A stretch of 12,676 nucleotides of DNA from Nocardia sp. (GCA_017354515.1 JAFMQT010000085.1:1-12676); one strand, 5' to 3'; counted from the first letter of the stretch, positions 1-6,618 are shown. Made by a program: numbers and translations. The notes: generated by a model not told the origin, from the letters alone.

Positions 1-912
1 GCCCTGGGCCAAGCGCGACTCAATTACTATGGCGTCTCCTACGGCACCTACCTCGGGTCGGTGTATACCCAGATGTTCGGCGACCGGGTAGGCCGGTTCG
101 TGCTGGACAGCGCGGTCGACCCCGACCGCTTTCCGTTGCGGATGTTTCAGGATATGGGCCCGATCAACGAGTTCGCCCTCGACGACTGGGCGGCCTGGGC
201 GGCCCGCCACGACCGCGACTACCACTTCGGCAGCACCGCCGAGCAGGTTCGCGCGTTCGTGGAGAACGTGATCCACCGGGCCACCGCGCATCCTGTGCTG
301 AGCGCGCGACCGTTCAACCTGATCGACGAGCACACCGTGCCGATGATGCTGCTGGCGTTGCTGTCGAACCCGAAGGCGAACGCCGCCCTGGCCGACGTCC
401 TGACCACCGTGTCCAAGGGCGTGAATGGACAGCCGGTCGATATGGCGTTACTGGCGAAAAAGACGCTCGGCGCCGCCCCGATTCAAGCGTCCGGTATGGC
501 TGCGGTGATGTGTGGCGACCGGGCCGCTCCACGCGATGCCAACTGGTACTACCGCAATATCGCCGCCACCCGCACCACCCAGCCGGTCTTCGGGGCGTTT
601 GCCAACAACATTACCGCGTGTGCGTACTGGCCCGACCCGCTCGAACCGCCGACGGTGGTCCACAACGATGTCCCTGCCTTGGTTCTGGCCACCGTCCATG
701 ACACTCGGACCGCCTATTCCGAAGGTCTTGCCCTGCACCGGGATCTGACGGGGTCGCGGCTTATCACACTGGCCGACACCAGGATCCACGGCGCGTTCCG
801 GACCGGTTTGAGCCCGTGCGTGAACGATGCGGTGAACGGTTACCTCGCATCCGGTGTACTTCCGGCCACCGACTACACCTGCGAACCGGATCCCAGCTAT
901 TTCCCGCGGTAA
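1..912 (+). CDS. Alpha/beta hydrolase, TAP-like (tripeptidyl aminopeptidase, S33 type), C-terminal part
   Basis: Frame 1 is open from the first base and ends with TAA at 910-912. The N-terminus lies outside the window: 303 residues are present, while proteins of this family are usually about 500. Visible residue 13 is the serine of a nucleophile elbow (GVSYGTYLG). Asp234 (in TVHDTRTAY) and His263 (in RIHGAF) sit where the acid and base of the triad are expected in the C-terminal TAP-like domain. The CAYWP segment is also typical of this group. Family knowledge suggests hydrolysis of peptides, amides or esters, usually by a secreted or lipid-anchored enzyme, but the signal peptide region is not visible. 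The gene converges with the minus-strand operon starting at 938 and leaves only 25 nt between stops. Substrate cannot be told from the sequence. Confidence 0.87.
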   Translation, partial: ALGQARLNYYGVSYGTYLGSVYTQMFGDRVGRFVLDSAVDPDRFPLRMFQDMGPINEFALDDWAAWAARHDRDYHFGSTAEQVRAFVENVIHRATAHPVLSARPFNLIDEHTVPMMLLALLSNPKANAALADVLTTVSKGVNGQPVDMALLAKKTLGAAPIQASGMAAVMCGDRAAPRDANWYYRNIAATRTTQPVFGAFANNITACAYWPDPLEPPTVVHNDVPALVLATVHDTRTAYSEGLALHRDLTGSRLITLADTRIHGAFRTGLSPCVNDAVNGYLASGVLPATDYTCEPDPSYFPR

Positions 913-937
913 TAGTGCGTTTGAGGCCGTGCCGTAC

Positions 938-1240
938 CTACATCAGATTCCATATCAGGCCGGGCGTGTAGATTACCAGGAGCCCGAGCGCAACCCCGGC
1001 CAACGAGAGCCCCAACCCGGCCCCTGCCTGACGCGGTCGACCACGAATAAGCAGCAAAACAACCAGAACCAGAATGTAAACTGGTAGAACAAATATATAA
1101 AATGCCCACAATCCGGTCAAATAAAGCGTCAGAAGTACGTCGAAATTTAGGAAGACCCCAATACACCCAGCCCAGAAGGAAGCTGGCCCGAACCACCTTC
1201 GCCGCAACTGACCATTAATATGGTAAGAAATTAAAATCAC
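938..1240 (-). CDS. Small three-helix membrane protein, last gene of the T7SS-type operon
   Basis: This 100-residue protein starts at GTG 1240-1238. The start overlaps the TGA of the upstream gene as GTGA, so translation is probably coupled. A basic N-terminus (QLRRRW) is followed by about three hydrophobic stretches near residues 18-40, 42-66 and 72-97, with a basic loop (RGRPRQ) between the last two. I recognise no named family. The DNA is AT-rich for this window: 1081-1140 is about 38% GC, and it includes runs such as AAATATATAAAAT. Position and coupling suggest that it works with the 99-residue membrane protein and the 480-residue WXG-type protein, as an immunity protein, membrane anchor or export accessory. 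That role is inference only. The short length and odd composition leave some doubt, but the coupled start and clean hydrophobic pattern argue for a real gene. Confidence 0.68.
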   Translation of the reverse strand: MILISYHINGQLRRRWFGPASFWAGCIGVFLNFDVLLTLYLTGLWAFYIFVLPVYILVLVVLLLIRGRPRQAGAGLGLSLAGVALGLLVIYTPGLIWNLM

Positions 1241-1536
1241 CCCAGACTGGTGACAAGTTTAATGATCCCTAATGCCAACGGTACTGTTAGTAGCAGAATC
1301 GACGCAGCAAGAACTCCTGATGCGGCGCCCATAGCTGTCGACGTGCGGCGTCGGGCAACCAAAATCGCCACCAGAAATCCGATCACCAGAACAATCGACA
1401 GGGAAATGGCGGGCAGACTGAGAAAGTATCGATCAATGGCAACCTGCAGTGGCACGAAAATCGCGAGTTGCGCAGCCGGCCAGAGACAAACCGCCAAAGT
1501 CGCCGCTCGCCAGTCGCACTCACGCCCAGCCGCCAT
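1237..1536 (-). CDS. Small three-helix membrane protein coupled to the WXG-type gene
   Basis: This 99-residue protein starts at ATG 1536-1534. The start overlaps the upstream stop by one base (TGATG), a classical sign of translational coupling. Hydrophobic segments lie near residues 12-34, 39-60 and 68-93, with ARRR after the second helix as a likely cytoplasmic loop. No cysteine pairs, catalytic motifs or signal peptide are evident, and I recognise no family. Its stop codon overlaps the start of the next gene by 4 nt, so three consecutive genes are translationally linked. It may be a paralogue of the following 100-residue protein, since size and topology match, but I see no clear sequence identity between them. 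A role as immunity protein or membrane partner of the 480-residue protein is an inference from gene order. Confidence 0.75.
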   Translation of the reverse strand: MAAGRECDWRAATLAVCLWPAAQLAIFVPLQVAIDRYFLSLPAISLSIVLVIGFLVAILVARRRTSTAMGAASGVLAASILLLTVPLALGIIKLVTSLG

Positions 1537-2978
1537 CAGGCCGTTCCCTCGGGAGCAGGAGGCTGAGGAACCATTGGCGGATTGTTCACCTGACCGAACG
1601 GTGCCGACGGCTTCTGACCGCCAGGAACGCGTACGTCATATTCGGGGTTCCAACCATCAGGCTCGTTGAATTGCTGAAAGATATTCCCGCCCTGTCGGCC
1701 GACATCATGATGAAAAGGCAAGTTCATACCGGGGCCGAACGAGTCTCCGACAGCGGCAGGGTCGATGGCAACCGTCCGGGGCGGAAATCCGGGCCGATCC
1801 TGATATGCCTCTAACGATGGATAGTCCGTACGCGTGCCATTCACCTCAACCCCATTCGCGCTGGGAGTAAAAACCAGATCTCCATTTACGGTTACCGTGT
1901 GACTGGACAATAACGAATGGTCCTTTGCAACGCCCGGCGCGAACGGGTTTACCGCATCGTACTGGACGCGTACCGCGCCATCGGGGTTCTGCCAGACCTT
2001 CCCCTCAGGGGCCGCAACCTCAACCCTCCCCGGCGTGCCATCGCCATTCTGTACTACCGACGGGTTCTGACGCATGACAACTATGCCGTTTTCGTAGTCG
2101 ACGTAAGTAGTAACCCGGTTATGTTCCGGATCGAAATTCGGATCGGCAGTCCGATTATCCCCGCGCTCACGTTCCGCCAGGCGGTCTGGGTGCAAGGGGT
2201 CGACCTTAGGATTCGTGACATCCCGCTGTTCGATGTATTGACCGACTCTCACAACCCCTTGTCCTGGAACAGGTTTGATCCGCACTACACGAATCTCTGG
2301 GGATACTCCCTGGTAATCCGGATTGTAGCTCTTCGGATTGAGGACCTCGGCAGTTGCCCAGTCGGTTGGGCTCGCCGGCGGGTGTCCGAATGCTTGCTGG
2401 AATGCGGCCGCTGAAGTACGGATCCGGTCCGGATTTGCGCGTGCGTCCGTGGATCTGTCCTGTTTGATCCTTGTGTTGGCAAACCTCAGTGCGGATGATG
2501 GCGCCAACCCAGACAGTTCGTCATTTGCCGCTGCAATGGCTGCACCCCACCGCGCGTCGGCTGTCTGCAGTGTGGTGACCAGACCGGCCAGGCGAGCCAG
2601 TTGAATTCCAGCCTCGGAATCCCAGTCGTCGATCCCTGAGACCACCCAGTTGTCAGCGACCGCGACCGGTGCGACAGCATAGATGTTCAGGATCGTCTTA
2701 ATTTCCGCGACCGGATATTCGATGTCCCGGGCTGCACCCGCGCACGCGCCTGCCAAATCATCATATGCGGTGGCGACCGCGCGAATCTGCGCCTGCTCGC
2801 GATCCGCTTTGTCACCAGCCGCGCGGGCGGCCGCTCCGTCCCACGACAAACTGTCATGAACGGTGGTGTGCATCTCGTTGGACGCCCGGATGATCGTGTC
2901 GGCGATCTTGGTGGCACGGTCGGCCACCCCTCGCAGACCAGACGTATCGATGGCCTGAATGTCTCGTGGCGTTACCAC
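1536..2978 (-). CDS. Large WXG-headed protein with C-terminal domain of unknown function, putative T7SS substrate
   Basis: This 480-residue protein starts at GTG 2978-2976, only 5 nt after the upstream gene's stop. There is no strong Shine-Dalgarno, so it probably depends on read-on translation. Residues 1 to about 165 are predicted alpha-helical and carry a WDG motif at 46-48, the position of the WxG turn in WXG100 proteins. A linking segment (DPDRIRTSAAAFQQAFG, near 183-199) leads to a mixed C-terminal region with the striking stretches VVRIKPVPGQGVVRV and YVDYENGIVVMRQNPSV. The tail is Pro-rich (NPPMVPQPPAPEG). From memory, the C-terminal stretches resemble a mycobacterial family of uncharacterised proteins, including Rv3899c near ESX-2; I cannot verify this. 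No signal peptide or catalytic motif is visible. A secreted ESX effector or toxin-like protein is plausible but unproven. Confidence 0.85.
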   Translation of the reverse strand: MVTPRDIQAIDTSGLRGVADRATKIADTIIRASNEMHTTVHDSLSWDGAAARAAGDKADREQAQIRAVATAYDDLAGACAGAARDIEYPVAEIKTILNIYAVAPVAVADNWVVSGIDDWDSEAGIQLARLAGLVTTLQTADARWGAAIAAANDELSGLAPSSALRFANTRIKQDRSTDARANPDRIRTSAAAFQQAFGHPPASPTDWATAEVLNPKSYNPDYQGVSPEIRVVRIKPVPGQGVVRVGQYIEQRDVTNPKVDPLHPDRLAERERGDNRTADPNFDPEHNRVTTYVDYENGIVVMRQNPSVVQNGDGTPGRVEVAAPEGKVWQNPDGAVRVQYDAVNPFAPGVAKDHSLLSSHTVTVNGDLVFTPSANGVEVNGTRTDYPSLEAYQDRPGFPPRTVAIDPAAVGDSFGPGMNLPFHHDVGRQGGNIFQQFNEPDGWNPEYDVRVPGGQKPSAPFGQVNNPPMVPQPPAPEGTA

Positions 2979-2983
2979 GACGT

Positions 2984-3304
2984 CTATTTCCCACCGTGCG
3001 GGTCACCGGAATTCAGATCCGGTATCGCGGCAAGCCGCTGCGCGGCCTCGAGATCGGTGCCGTGGAACGAATCGGCAGATAACTCCAGTACAGCCGCGAA
3101 CTCATTGAATCGCGCTTTCAGCACATCCTTCGCCTGCCGACTCGCTGGGTCAGATTTGTCGAGTTCGGCACCGACTGCCAAACCCTTTAACACATTAGCC
3201 ACCGGTTCCGCGGCCAACTGGGGCGCGCTATCGATTTCAGTGGGCAACTGAGCTAAAGCCCCTGCCGCAGCGCGCAATCCATCCGGATCCACTCGAAACG
3301 CCAT
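2984..3304 (-). CDS. EspC/WXG100-like small T7SS-associated protein
   Basis: The preferred start is ATG 3304-3302. It is preceded by AGGAGGGG with 3-4 nt spacing, much better than an in-frame start 15 nt upstream. The product is 106 residues, almost entirely helical, begins FRVDPDGLRAAAGAL, and has no signal peptide or membrane segment. Size, the 'VDPDxLRAAA' opening and the helical repeat pattern match small ESX-associated proteins of the EspC/DUF2580 type. I see no clear WxG motif, so assignment to a precise family is tentative. It is the first gene of the operon with the 480-residue WXG-type protein and two membrane proteins. By analogy with known ESX pairs it may be a co-secreted heterodimer partner of the large protein's N-terminal domain. 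That partnership is inferred. Confidence 0.8.
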   Translation of the reverse strand: MAFRVDPDGLRAAAGALAQLPTEIDSAPQLAAEPVANVLKGLAVGAELDKSDPASRQAKDVLKARFNEFAAVLELSADSFHGTDLEAAQRLAAIPDLNSGDPHGGK

Positions 3305-3404
3305 GATCCCCTCCTGCAATATCCGGTTCGAAGCCGAGCCAACACACGTATGCCAGCGACGTGTTCAGAGTATCCGGTTGTCGTCGAGTCCGAGCCTCGA
3401 GACG
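3305..3404. promoter_or_regulatory. Promoter-bearing intergenic region of the minus-strand WXG operon
   Basis: About 100 nt lie between the palindrome at 3405-3432 and the start of the EspC-like gene. On the minus strand the region holds a TACTCT hexamer (3372-3367) fitting the TANNNT form of actinobacterial -10 elements, and the AGGAGGGG ribosome site next to the ATG. No convincing -35 is visible. The upstream palindrome would insulate this operon from the DUF397 gene, so an own promoter is expected here. The exact element is uncertain. Confidence 0.3.
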
Positions 3405-3432
3405 GCCTCGGTGGGGTGCACCCCACCGAGGC
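3405..3432 (-). terminator. 28-bp perfect palindrome, likely terminator hairpin after the DUF397 gene
   Basis: The arm GCCTCGGTGGGGTG (3405-3418) is followed directly by its exact reverse complement CACCCCACCGAGGC (3419-3432). The palindrome lies 2 nt beyond the stop of the DUF397 gene (3435-3437). As RNA it would form a very GC-rich stem. No U-tract follows on the minus strand, which is common for actinobacterial terminators. A protein-binding operator for the downstream WXG operon is the alternative, since the palindrome is symmetric and sits about 100 nt upstream of that operon. Confidence 0.6.
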
Positions 3433-3434
3433 AT

Positions 3435-3650
3435 TCACTCCGGGTGATCGAACCGGCCGGACTCTACCGCAGTTGTGAAGGTGTCCCACTGCCCGGCATT
3501 AAAAGCCAGGACCGGGCCCGTTCGATCTTTCGAATCCCGCACGCCGACAATGCCTTCGGCGAGGAAGGCCACCTCCACACAGTCTTGACCGCCCCCACTG
3601 TGGCTGCTCTTGAACCAACGGGCACCGGATAGATCAACGTTCACGTTCAT
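3435..3650 (-). CDS. DUF397 domain protein (toxin-like partner of the XRE/DUF5753 regulator)
   Basis: The start is ATG 3650-3648, preceded by AAGGGAGC, and gives a 71-residue protein. The sequence shows the DUF397 hallmarks: an opening ARWFKSSHSGGGQDCVEVAF, then VGVRDSKDRTGPVLAF and a terminal region beginning WDTF. Its first 17 nt overlap the end of the XRE gene, so the two are almost certainly co-transcribed and coupled. In Streptomyces such pairs (Scr1/Scr2 type, related to the WhiJ and AbaA loci) behave as regulator plus small modulator, and are annotated as toxin-antitoxin-like systems. Whether this copy is toxic cannot be seen from sequence. A very stable palindrome follows the stop codon. 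Confidence 0.92.
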   Translation of the reverse strand: MNVNVDLSGARWFKSSHSGGGQDCVEVAFLAEGIVGVRDSKDRTGPVLAFNAGQWDTFTTAVESGRFDHPE

Positions 3651-4521
3651 GCTCCCTTGCCAACTCACGCAGCAGGTCTCTGCTCGCCCGCTCATTGAGG
3701 GTCGCCGACTGGAGAACCCCGTAACCTGCACGATACCGCCCGACATCGTCGGCGTCTTCGAAGTACATTGCGCCGGTGAAGGCCTCCGCGTAGACGACTG
3801 TCGGCTCGGTCTGTTCACCTCGGGGGTTACAGCTGAACTCCAGAATTGTGAAAGCGCCGGTAGGGTGCCCTGCCGGGAGTCCTGCGCGGAATGGGAGTAC
3901 CCGGATATCGATGTTGGGCTTGGTGCCCAGGTCGGCGAGGTGCCGCAGTTGGCGGGCCATCGTTTTCCACGAGCCGACCGTGGTCCGCAGGCACGATTCG
4001 TGCAGGATCACCTCCAGCTCGGCGGGCTGCGTCTTTCGATTGATGACTCCCTGACGGCGGACGCGCACCCCCACCCGCCGGTCGAGCTCATCCTCACTAT
4101 CGTCAGGGAAGTACAGCCGATCGAGGGTGCGCGCGTAATCGGGAATCTGCAGTAGCCCCGGAATTACGCACGGCTGGAACGACCTCATCTGCCGCGCTGC
4201 CGATTCCAGCCCCATGTAGACATCGAAATTCGGCGACAGCAGCGCACCGTAGGCATGCCACCAATTCTTGACCGCCGCCTGTTCGGCCAGCGCCACCAGA
4301 TCGGCGGTCTGCTCGGCCCGGAGCTGGTAGATCTCGCAGAGCAGCGTCACGTCGTGGGTGCGGATGCGGTCGGTCTGCCCCTTCTCCAGACGCTGCAGCG
4401 TCGACTTACCCCACTGCATCAACTTCGCCGCATCGACCAGGGTGAGGCCGATGGATTCGCGGCCTTCACGCAGATGCCGTCCCAGTTGCCGACGTGGCAG
4501 GGTGCTGTCGATCGCGGGCAT
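3634..4521 (-). CDS. XRE-family regulator with DUF5753 domain (Scr1 type)
   Basis: I place the start at ATG 4521-4519, preceded by AGAGGGGA with 5 nt spacing; an alternative ATG lies 21 nt upstream. The product is 295 residues. Residues about 10-66 form a helix-turn-helix (LGRHLREGRESIGLTLVDAA, then WGKSTLQRLEKGQ). From about residue 95 the DUF5753 signature appears (YMGLESAARQMRSFQPCVIPGLLQ, then YART), continuing to HPTGAFTILEF near the C-terminus. This is the full family length. It is a cytoplasmic DNA-binding regulator that probably controls its own operon through the inverted repeat just upstream, and it works with the overlapping DUF397 protein. Family links are to antibiotic production and development in Streptomyces; the target genes here are unknown, but both neighbouring T7SS-type operons are possible. 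Confidence 0.93.
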   Translation of the reverse strand: MPAIDSTLPRRQLGRHLREGRESIGLTLVDAAKLMQWGKSTLQRLEKGQTDRIRTHDVTLLCEIYQLRAEQTADLVALAEQAAVKNWWHAYGALLSPNFDVYMGLESAARQMRSFQPCVIPGLLQIPDYARTLDRLYFPDDSEDELDRRVGVRVRRQGVINRKTQPAELEVILHESCLRTTVGSWKTMARQLRHLADLGTKPNIDIRVLPFRAGLPAGHPTGAFTILEFSCNPRGEQTEPTVVYAEAFTGAMYFEDADDVGRYRAGYGVLQSATLNERASRDLLRELAREHERER

Positions 4522-4547
4522 ACACGTCCCCTCTTGACTCATCCGGA

Positions 4548-4569
4548 TTTCCCACCTCGGGAAAATATA
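4548..4569 (-). promoter_or_regulatory. Promoter and operator of the XRE/DUF397 operon
   Basis: On the minus strand a TATATT hexamer (4569-4564) fits a -10 element. It is followed at once by the inverted repeat TTTCCC-N5-GGGAAA (4548-4564). Transcription would begin around 4557, inside the repeat, leaving about a 35-nt leader with the AGAGGGGA ribosome site. A repressor bound at the repeat would block initiation, so autoregulation by the XRE protein is likely. The -35 region is weak. Confidence 0.45.
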
Positions 4570-4805
4570 CCTATCGGCTATGGACTGCGTGCATGGGTTT
4601 TCGGCAATTCTCGCCAACATCGTGCGGCTGCCGGCAGCAGCGATGCCGATGCGTTCGGATGGAGCCGCGCCCGGTGCGTGTCGCAGGTGCCATTCCCCTT
4701 ACGGCACACAGGAATCAGCGAACAGGCCCGCAGAATCCGCCGGGCGCGTCTACACCGCCGCATCCGCCTTGAACCGTCTCGTTAGCCGACCTTCGAAAGG
4801 TGCCG
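4570..4805. other. Divergent intergenic region between the XRE regulator and the 153-residue gene
   Basis: This stretch is about 236 nt. Apart from the XRE promoter at its left edge and a GAAAGG ribosome site at 4795-4800 at its right edge, I see no gene or RNA I can support. Reading frames across it have no ribosome site or recognisable protein. It presumably carries the plus-strand promoter of the next gene, but I cannot point to a convincing -10/-35 pair. Confidence 0.4.
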
Positions 4806-5267
4806 ATGGATCACGCCCAGCTCGCTGAGACCGCGCAGCTCGTCTCGACCTACAACCGTGATCACGACCTCGGCGCGACAATGCTCGACGGCGGAGCCAT
4901 CGCTACCTGGATCGGGTCGGTTCGAGGACGAGTTTATGCATTGCGCGCGGAAGCTGACATCGGCGCGCTGATACATCTGCGCCTCAGCGAAATAGGTTGG
5001 CACACACAGACTATCGCCGATGACCGCACCGGCGGTTGGTACTTCCTTGTCCGCCTGGACCTGCACCGCGAGACATTCTTGGACCACCATCGACGACTAC
5101 GGAGCGAACCGCAGTCACCAATATCCCTTTCAGCACCAGGGAATCTGCTCATCCTCCCTTCGCCCTGCAACCGCGGATCACGATGCTGGAAAGAGCTACC
5201 GGCCGGAACTGGTCGATTGCGGATGTCTGCGGTGCTCAACATTGCCGAGCAAATGATCCCCCGCTGA
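4806..5267 (+). CDS. Hypothetical protein, divergent from the XRE/DUF397 pair
   Basis: The start chosen is ATG 4806, since GAAAGG lies 5 nt upstream; a GTG 6 nt earlier would overlap that site. The product is 153 residues, soluble, with no signal peptide or membrane segment. Distinct stretches are LVSTYNRDHDLGATML near the N-terminus, RTGGWYFLVRLDL in the middle, and NLLILPSPCNRGSRCWKELP followed by MSAVLN at the end. From memory, this layout (YNRDHxL ... GxW/YxFL ... I/LLPSP ... MSAV) occurs in small uncharacterised actinomycete proteins, but I cannot name a family or a function. Codon use and the ribosome site support a real gene. Its position back to back with the XRE regulator makes control by that protein plausible. 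Confidence 0.72.
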   Translation: MDHAQLAETAQLVSTYNRDHDLGATMLDGGAIATWIGSVRGRVYALRAEADIGALIHLRLSEIGWHTQTIADDRTGGWYFLVRLDLHRETFLDHHRRLRSEPQSPISLSAPGNLLILPSPCNRGSRCWKELPAGTGRLRMSAVLNIAEQMIPR

Positions 5268-5519
5268 CCGGGCAGTAGATCGCCCTCCCAGACCGGTGTC
5301 GCCCAAGTTCCGCCGGCCCCTCGCGACGGGCGAGCACACCGAGGATCTGATCGTCGGTATATGCATTATCGACGCCGCTGCCGGAGGGCTTCGTCGGCGA
5401 CCGCACAATTGCATGGGGTATGACCTGCCGGTAAGGTCCTCGCTGTGCACGTGCGCGGGGCGGGACGATCCACTTGCCCTGAGCATGCAGGGGATCCAGT
5501 ACCGGCAGCGGGAGGGCCT
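5268..5519. promoter_or_regulatory. Intergenic region with candidate promoter for the DUF3558-EspG operon
   Basis: The 252-nt gap holds a TTGCAT hexamer (5409-5414) and a TAAGGT hexamer (5432-5437) separated by exactly 17 nt, an acceptable -35/-10 pair. Transcription would begin near 5444, with about a 75-nt leader to the lipoprotein start. On the minus strand an open frame (5236-5406, GTG start, 56 residues) contains YTDDQILGVLARREGPAELG, which looks faintly like the opening of a helix-turn-helix. It overlaps the preceding gene and has no ribosome site, so I do not call it. Confidence 0.38.
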
Positions 5520-6062
5520 ATGTCCGGCAAGGCAACTGCGGTGGCGGCGACCGTTCTCGCGGTAGGCGGGTTCACGGTTGCGGGATGCGGGTCCAGTGGT
5601 GGGGATTCGGCCCCAGCGACGGGGTCGTCCACCGCGTCCGCTGCAGCTGAGGTGCCCGCCGGGTACGACCCGTGCAATGACGTACCTCAGGGTGTATTGG
5701 ACGCGCTTCAGCTGCACATGAAAATCCCGGCAAAGGACACAGCTGACGACGGGACGGCGTGGCGCGGTTGCCAGTGGGTCAAATCCAACGCTTACGGCGT
5801 CGCGATTACGATCACCGGCGCCACCCTCGACACGGTTAAAGGCAAGTACCCCGATGCCCAGCAGTTCACCATCGCCGGTAGACCTGCGCTGTCGAGCCGC
5901 CAACTAGCCGACCATACGCCCCGACAGTGCACGGTGAATGTTCAAATCAAGGGCGGCAGCTTGGACATCTTCCTTTCGGATAATGACGGGCCGGAAGACT
6001 CCTGCGGCCTAGCCCGGAATATCGCCGAGCAGGTGACGCCCACACTGCCCCCAAGCCTGTGA
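5520..6062 (+). CDS. DUF3558-family lipoprotein
   Basis: The start is ATG 5520, preceded by GGGAGGG, and gives 180 residues. The N-terminus is a lipoprotein signal peptide (MSGKATAVAATVLAVGGF, then TVAGC) with lipobox VAGC, so Cys23 should be lipidated after signal peptidase II cleavage. A short Gly/Ser/Ala linker follows (GSSGGDSAPATGSS). The remainder matches DUF3558 features: DPCNDVP, then WRGCQWV, with further cysteines in RQCTV and DSCGL that may pair. Such lipoproteins are frequent beside ESX substrate genes in Nocardia and Rhodococcus, but their function is not established. It is the first gene of a four-gene operon with a 36-nt gap to the next gene. A surface or periplasmic partner for the secreted PPE-like product is an inference. 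Confidence 0.9.
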   Translation: MSGKATAVAATVLAVGGFTVAGCGSSGGDSAPATGSSTASAAAEVPAGYDPCNDVPQGVLDALQLHMKIPAKDTADDGTAWRGCQWVKSNAYGVAITITGATLDTVKGKYPDAQQFTIAGRPALSSRQLADHTPRQCTVNVQIKGGSLDIFLSDNDGPEDSCGLARNIAEQVTPTLPPSL

Positions 6063-6098
6063 ATATGATCGTGCATCTTTACCTCCGGGAGGGATCTG

Positions 6099-6596
6099 AT
6101 GGCTGACCGAAACCCGAGTACCGCGCCCGCGCCACGTCCGTTCGCGAAGATGCTGGACGACGCTGCGGCGGGTCGAATCAACGTTCGGATGGACCTGGAA
6201 CAGTTCGTATATCTAGACCGCGACTGTCAGACATTCCTGGATACGATCAAACAAATCAAGGTCCTGGCAGATCGAGTTGGACGTATGGATACGTGGGGCC
6301 TCGGGGAACACTCGCGAACGCCTGATGGGAAGACCCTCGTGTCCGGCGCAACACTCGTGCACCGCTTTCGCACCAAAGCCGGCCAATCCACTGACACCGA
6401 CGGCAACAGCGTGTGCGCCATTATGAATGCTCACCAACGAGCGGTCGAGGACATCCAGGAAACCTACCGCCGCATCCGCAAGAACATCACCGATCAGGAT
6501 GCTGATGCCGCGGCCCGCTACGCCCAGTTGGAGAAGACGCTGCCGCAACAACCGCCGGTGAATCCAGCCCCGTTCTCGATTCCGTGCAAGCCGTGA
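6099..6596 (+). CDS. WXG-like helical T7SS-associated protein
   Basis: The start is ATG 6099 behind a CGGGAGGG ribosome site, giving 165 residues. After a Pro/Ala-rich opening the protein is largely helical, with FVYLDRDCQTFLDTIKQIK, a conserved-looking WGLGEHSRT, then SGATLVHRFRTKA and a last helix that includes QRAVEDIQETYRRIRKN. This arrangement is typical of small proteins lying just upstream of PPE-like genes in Nocardia T7SS loci. I recall them as uncharacterised and WXG-related, but no classical WxG turn is visible here. There is no signal peptide or membrane segment. Spacing of 22 nt to the PPE-like gene suggests that the two are made together and may form a secreted heterodimer, as PE/PPE pairs do. 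The pairing is inferred. Confidence 0.85.
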   Translation: MADRNPSTAPAPRPFAKMLDDAAAGRINVRMDLEQFVYLDRDCQTFLDTIKQIKVLADRVGRMDTWGLGEHSRTPDGKTLVSGATLVHRFRTKAGQSTDTDGNSVCAIMNAHQRAVEDIQETYRRIRKNITDQDADAAARYAQLEKTLPQQPPVNPAPFSIPCKP

Positions 6597-6618
6597 CCAG
6601 ATAGTGCAAGGGGGAGTA

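Noticed and set aside
1250..1669. Plus-strand open frames across the membrane protein genes and the WXG gene (also 1917-2414)
   Set aside because: They are antisense to genes with coupled starts, lack ribosome sites, and their translations show no hydrophobic or domain pattern.
5236..5406. Minus-strand frame of 56 residues (YTDDQILGVLARREGPAELG) in the gap before the lipoprotein gene
   Set aside because: It overlaps the 3' end of the 153-residue gene, starts at a GTG without ribosome site and has no clear third-position bias. Long antisense frames are common in high-GC DNA.
5196..5903. Minus-strand open frame of 235 codons opposite the lipoprotein gene
   Set aside because: The plus strand has a clear lipobox and DUF3558 features with a ribosome site. 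The opposite frame is Arg-rich and featureless.
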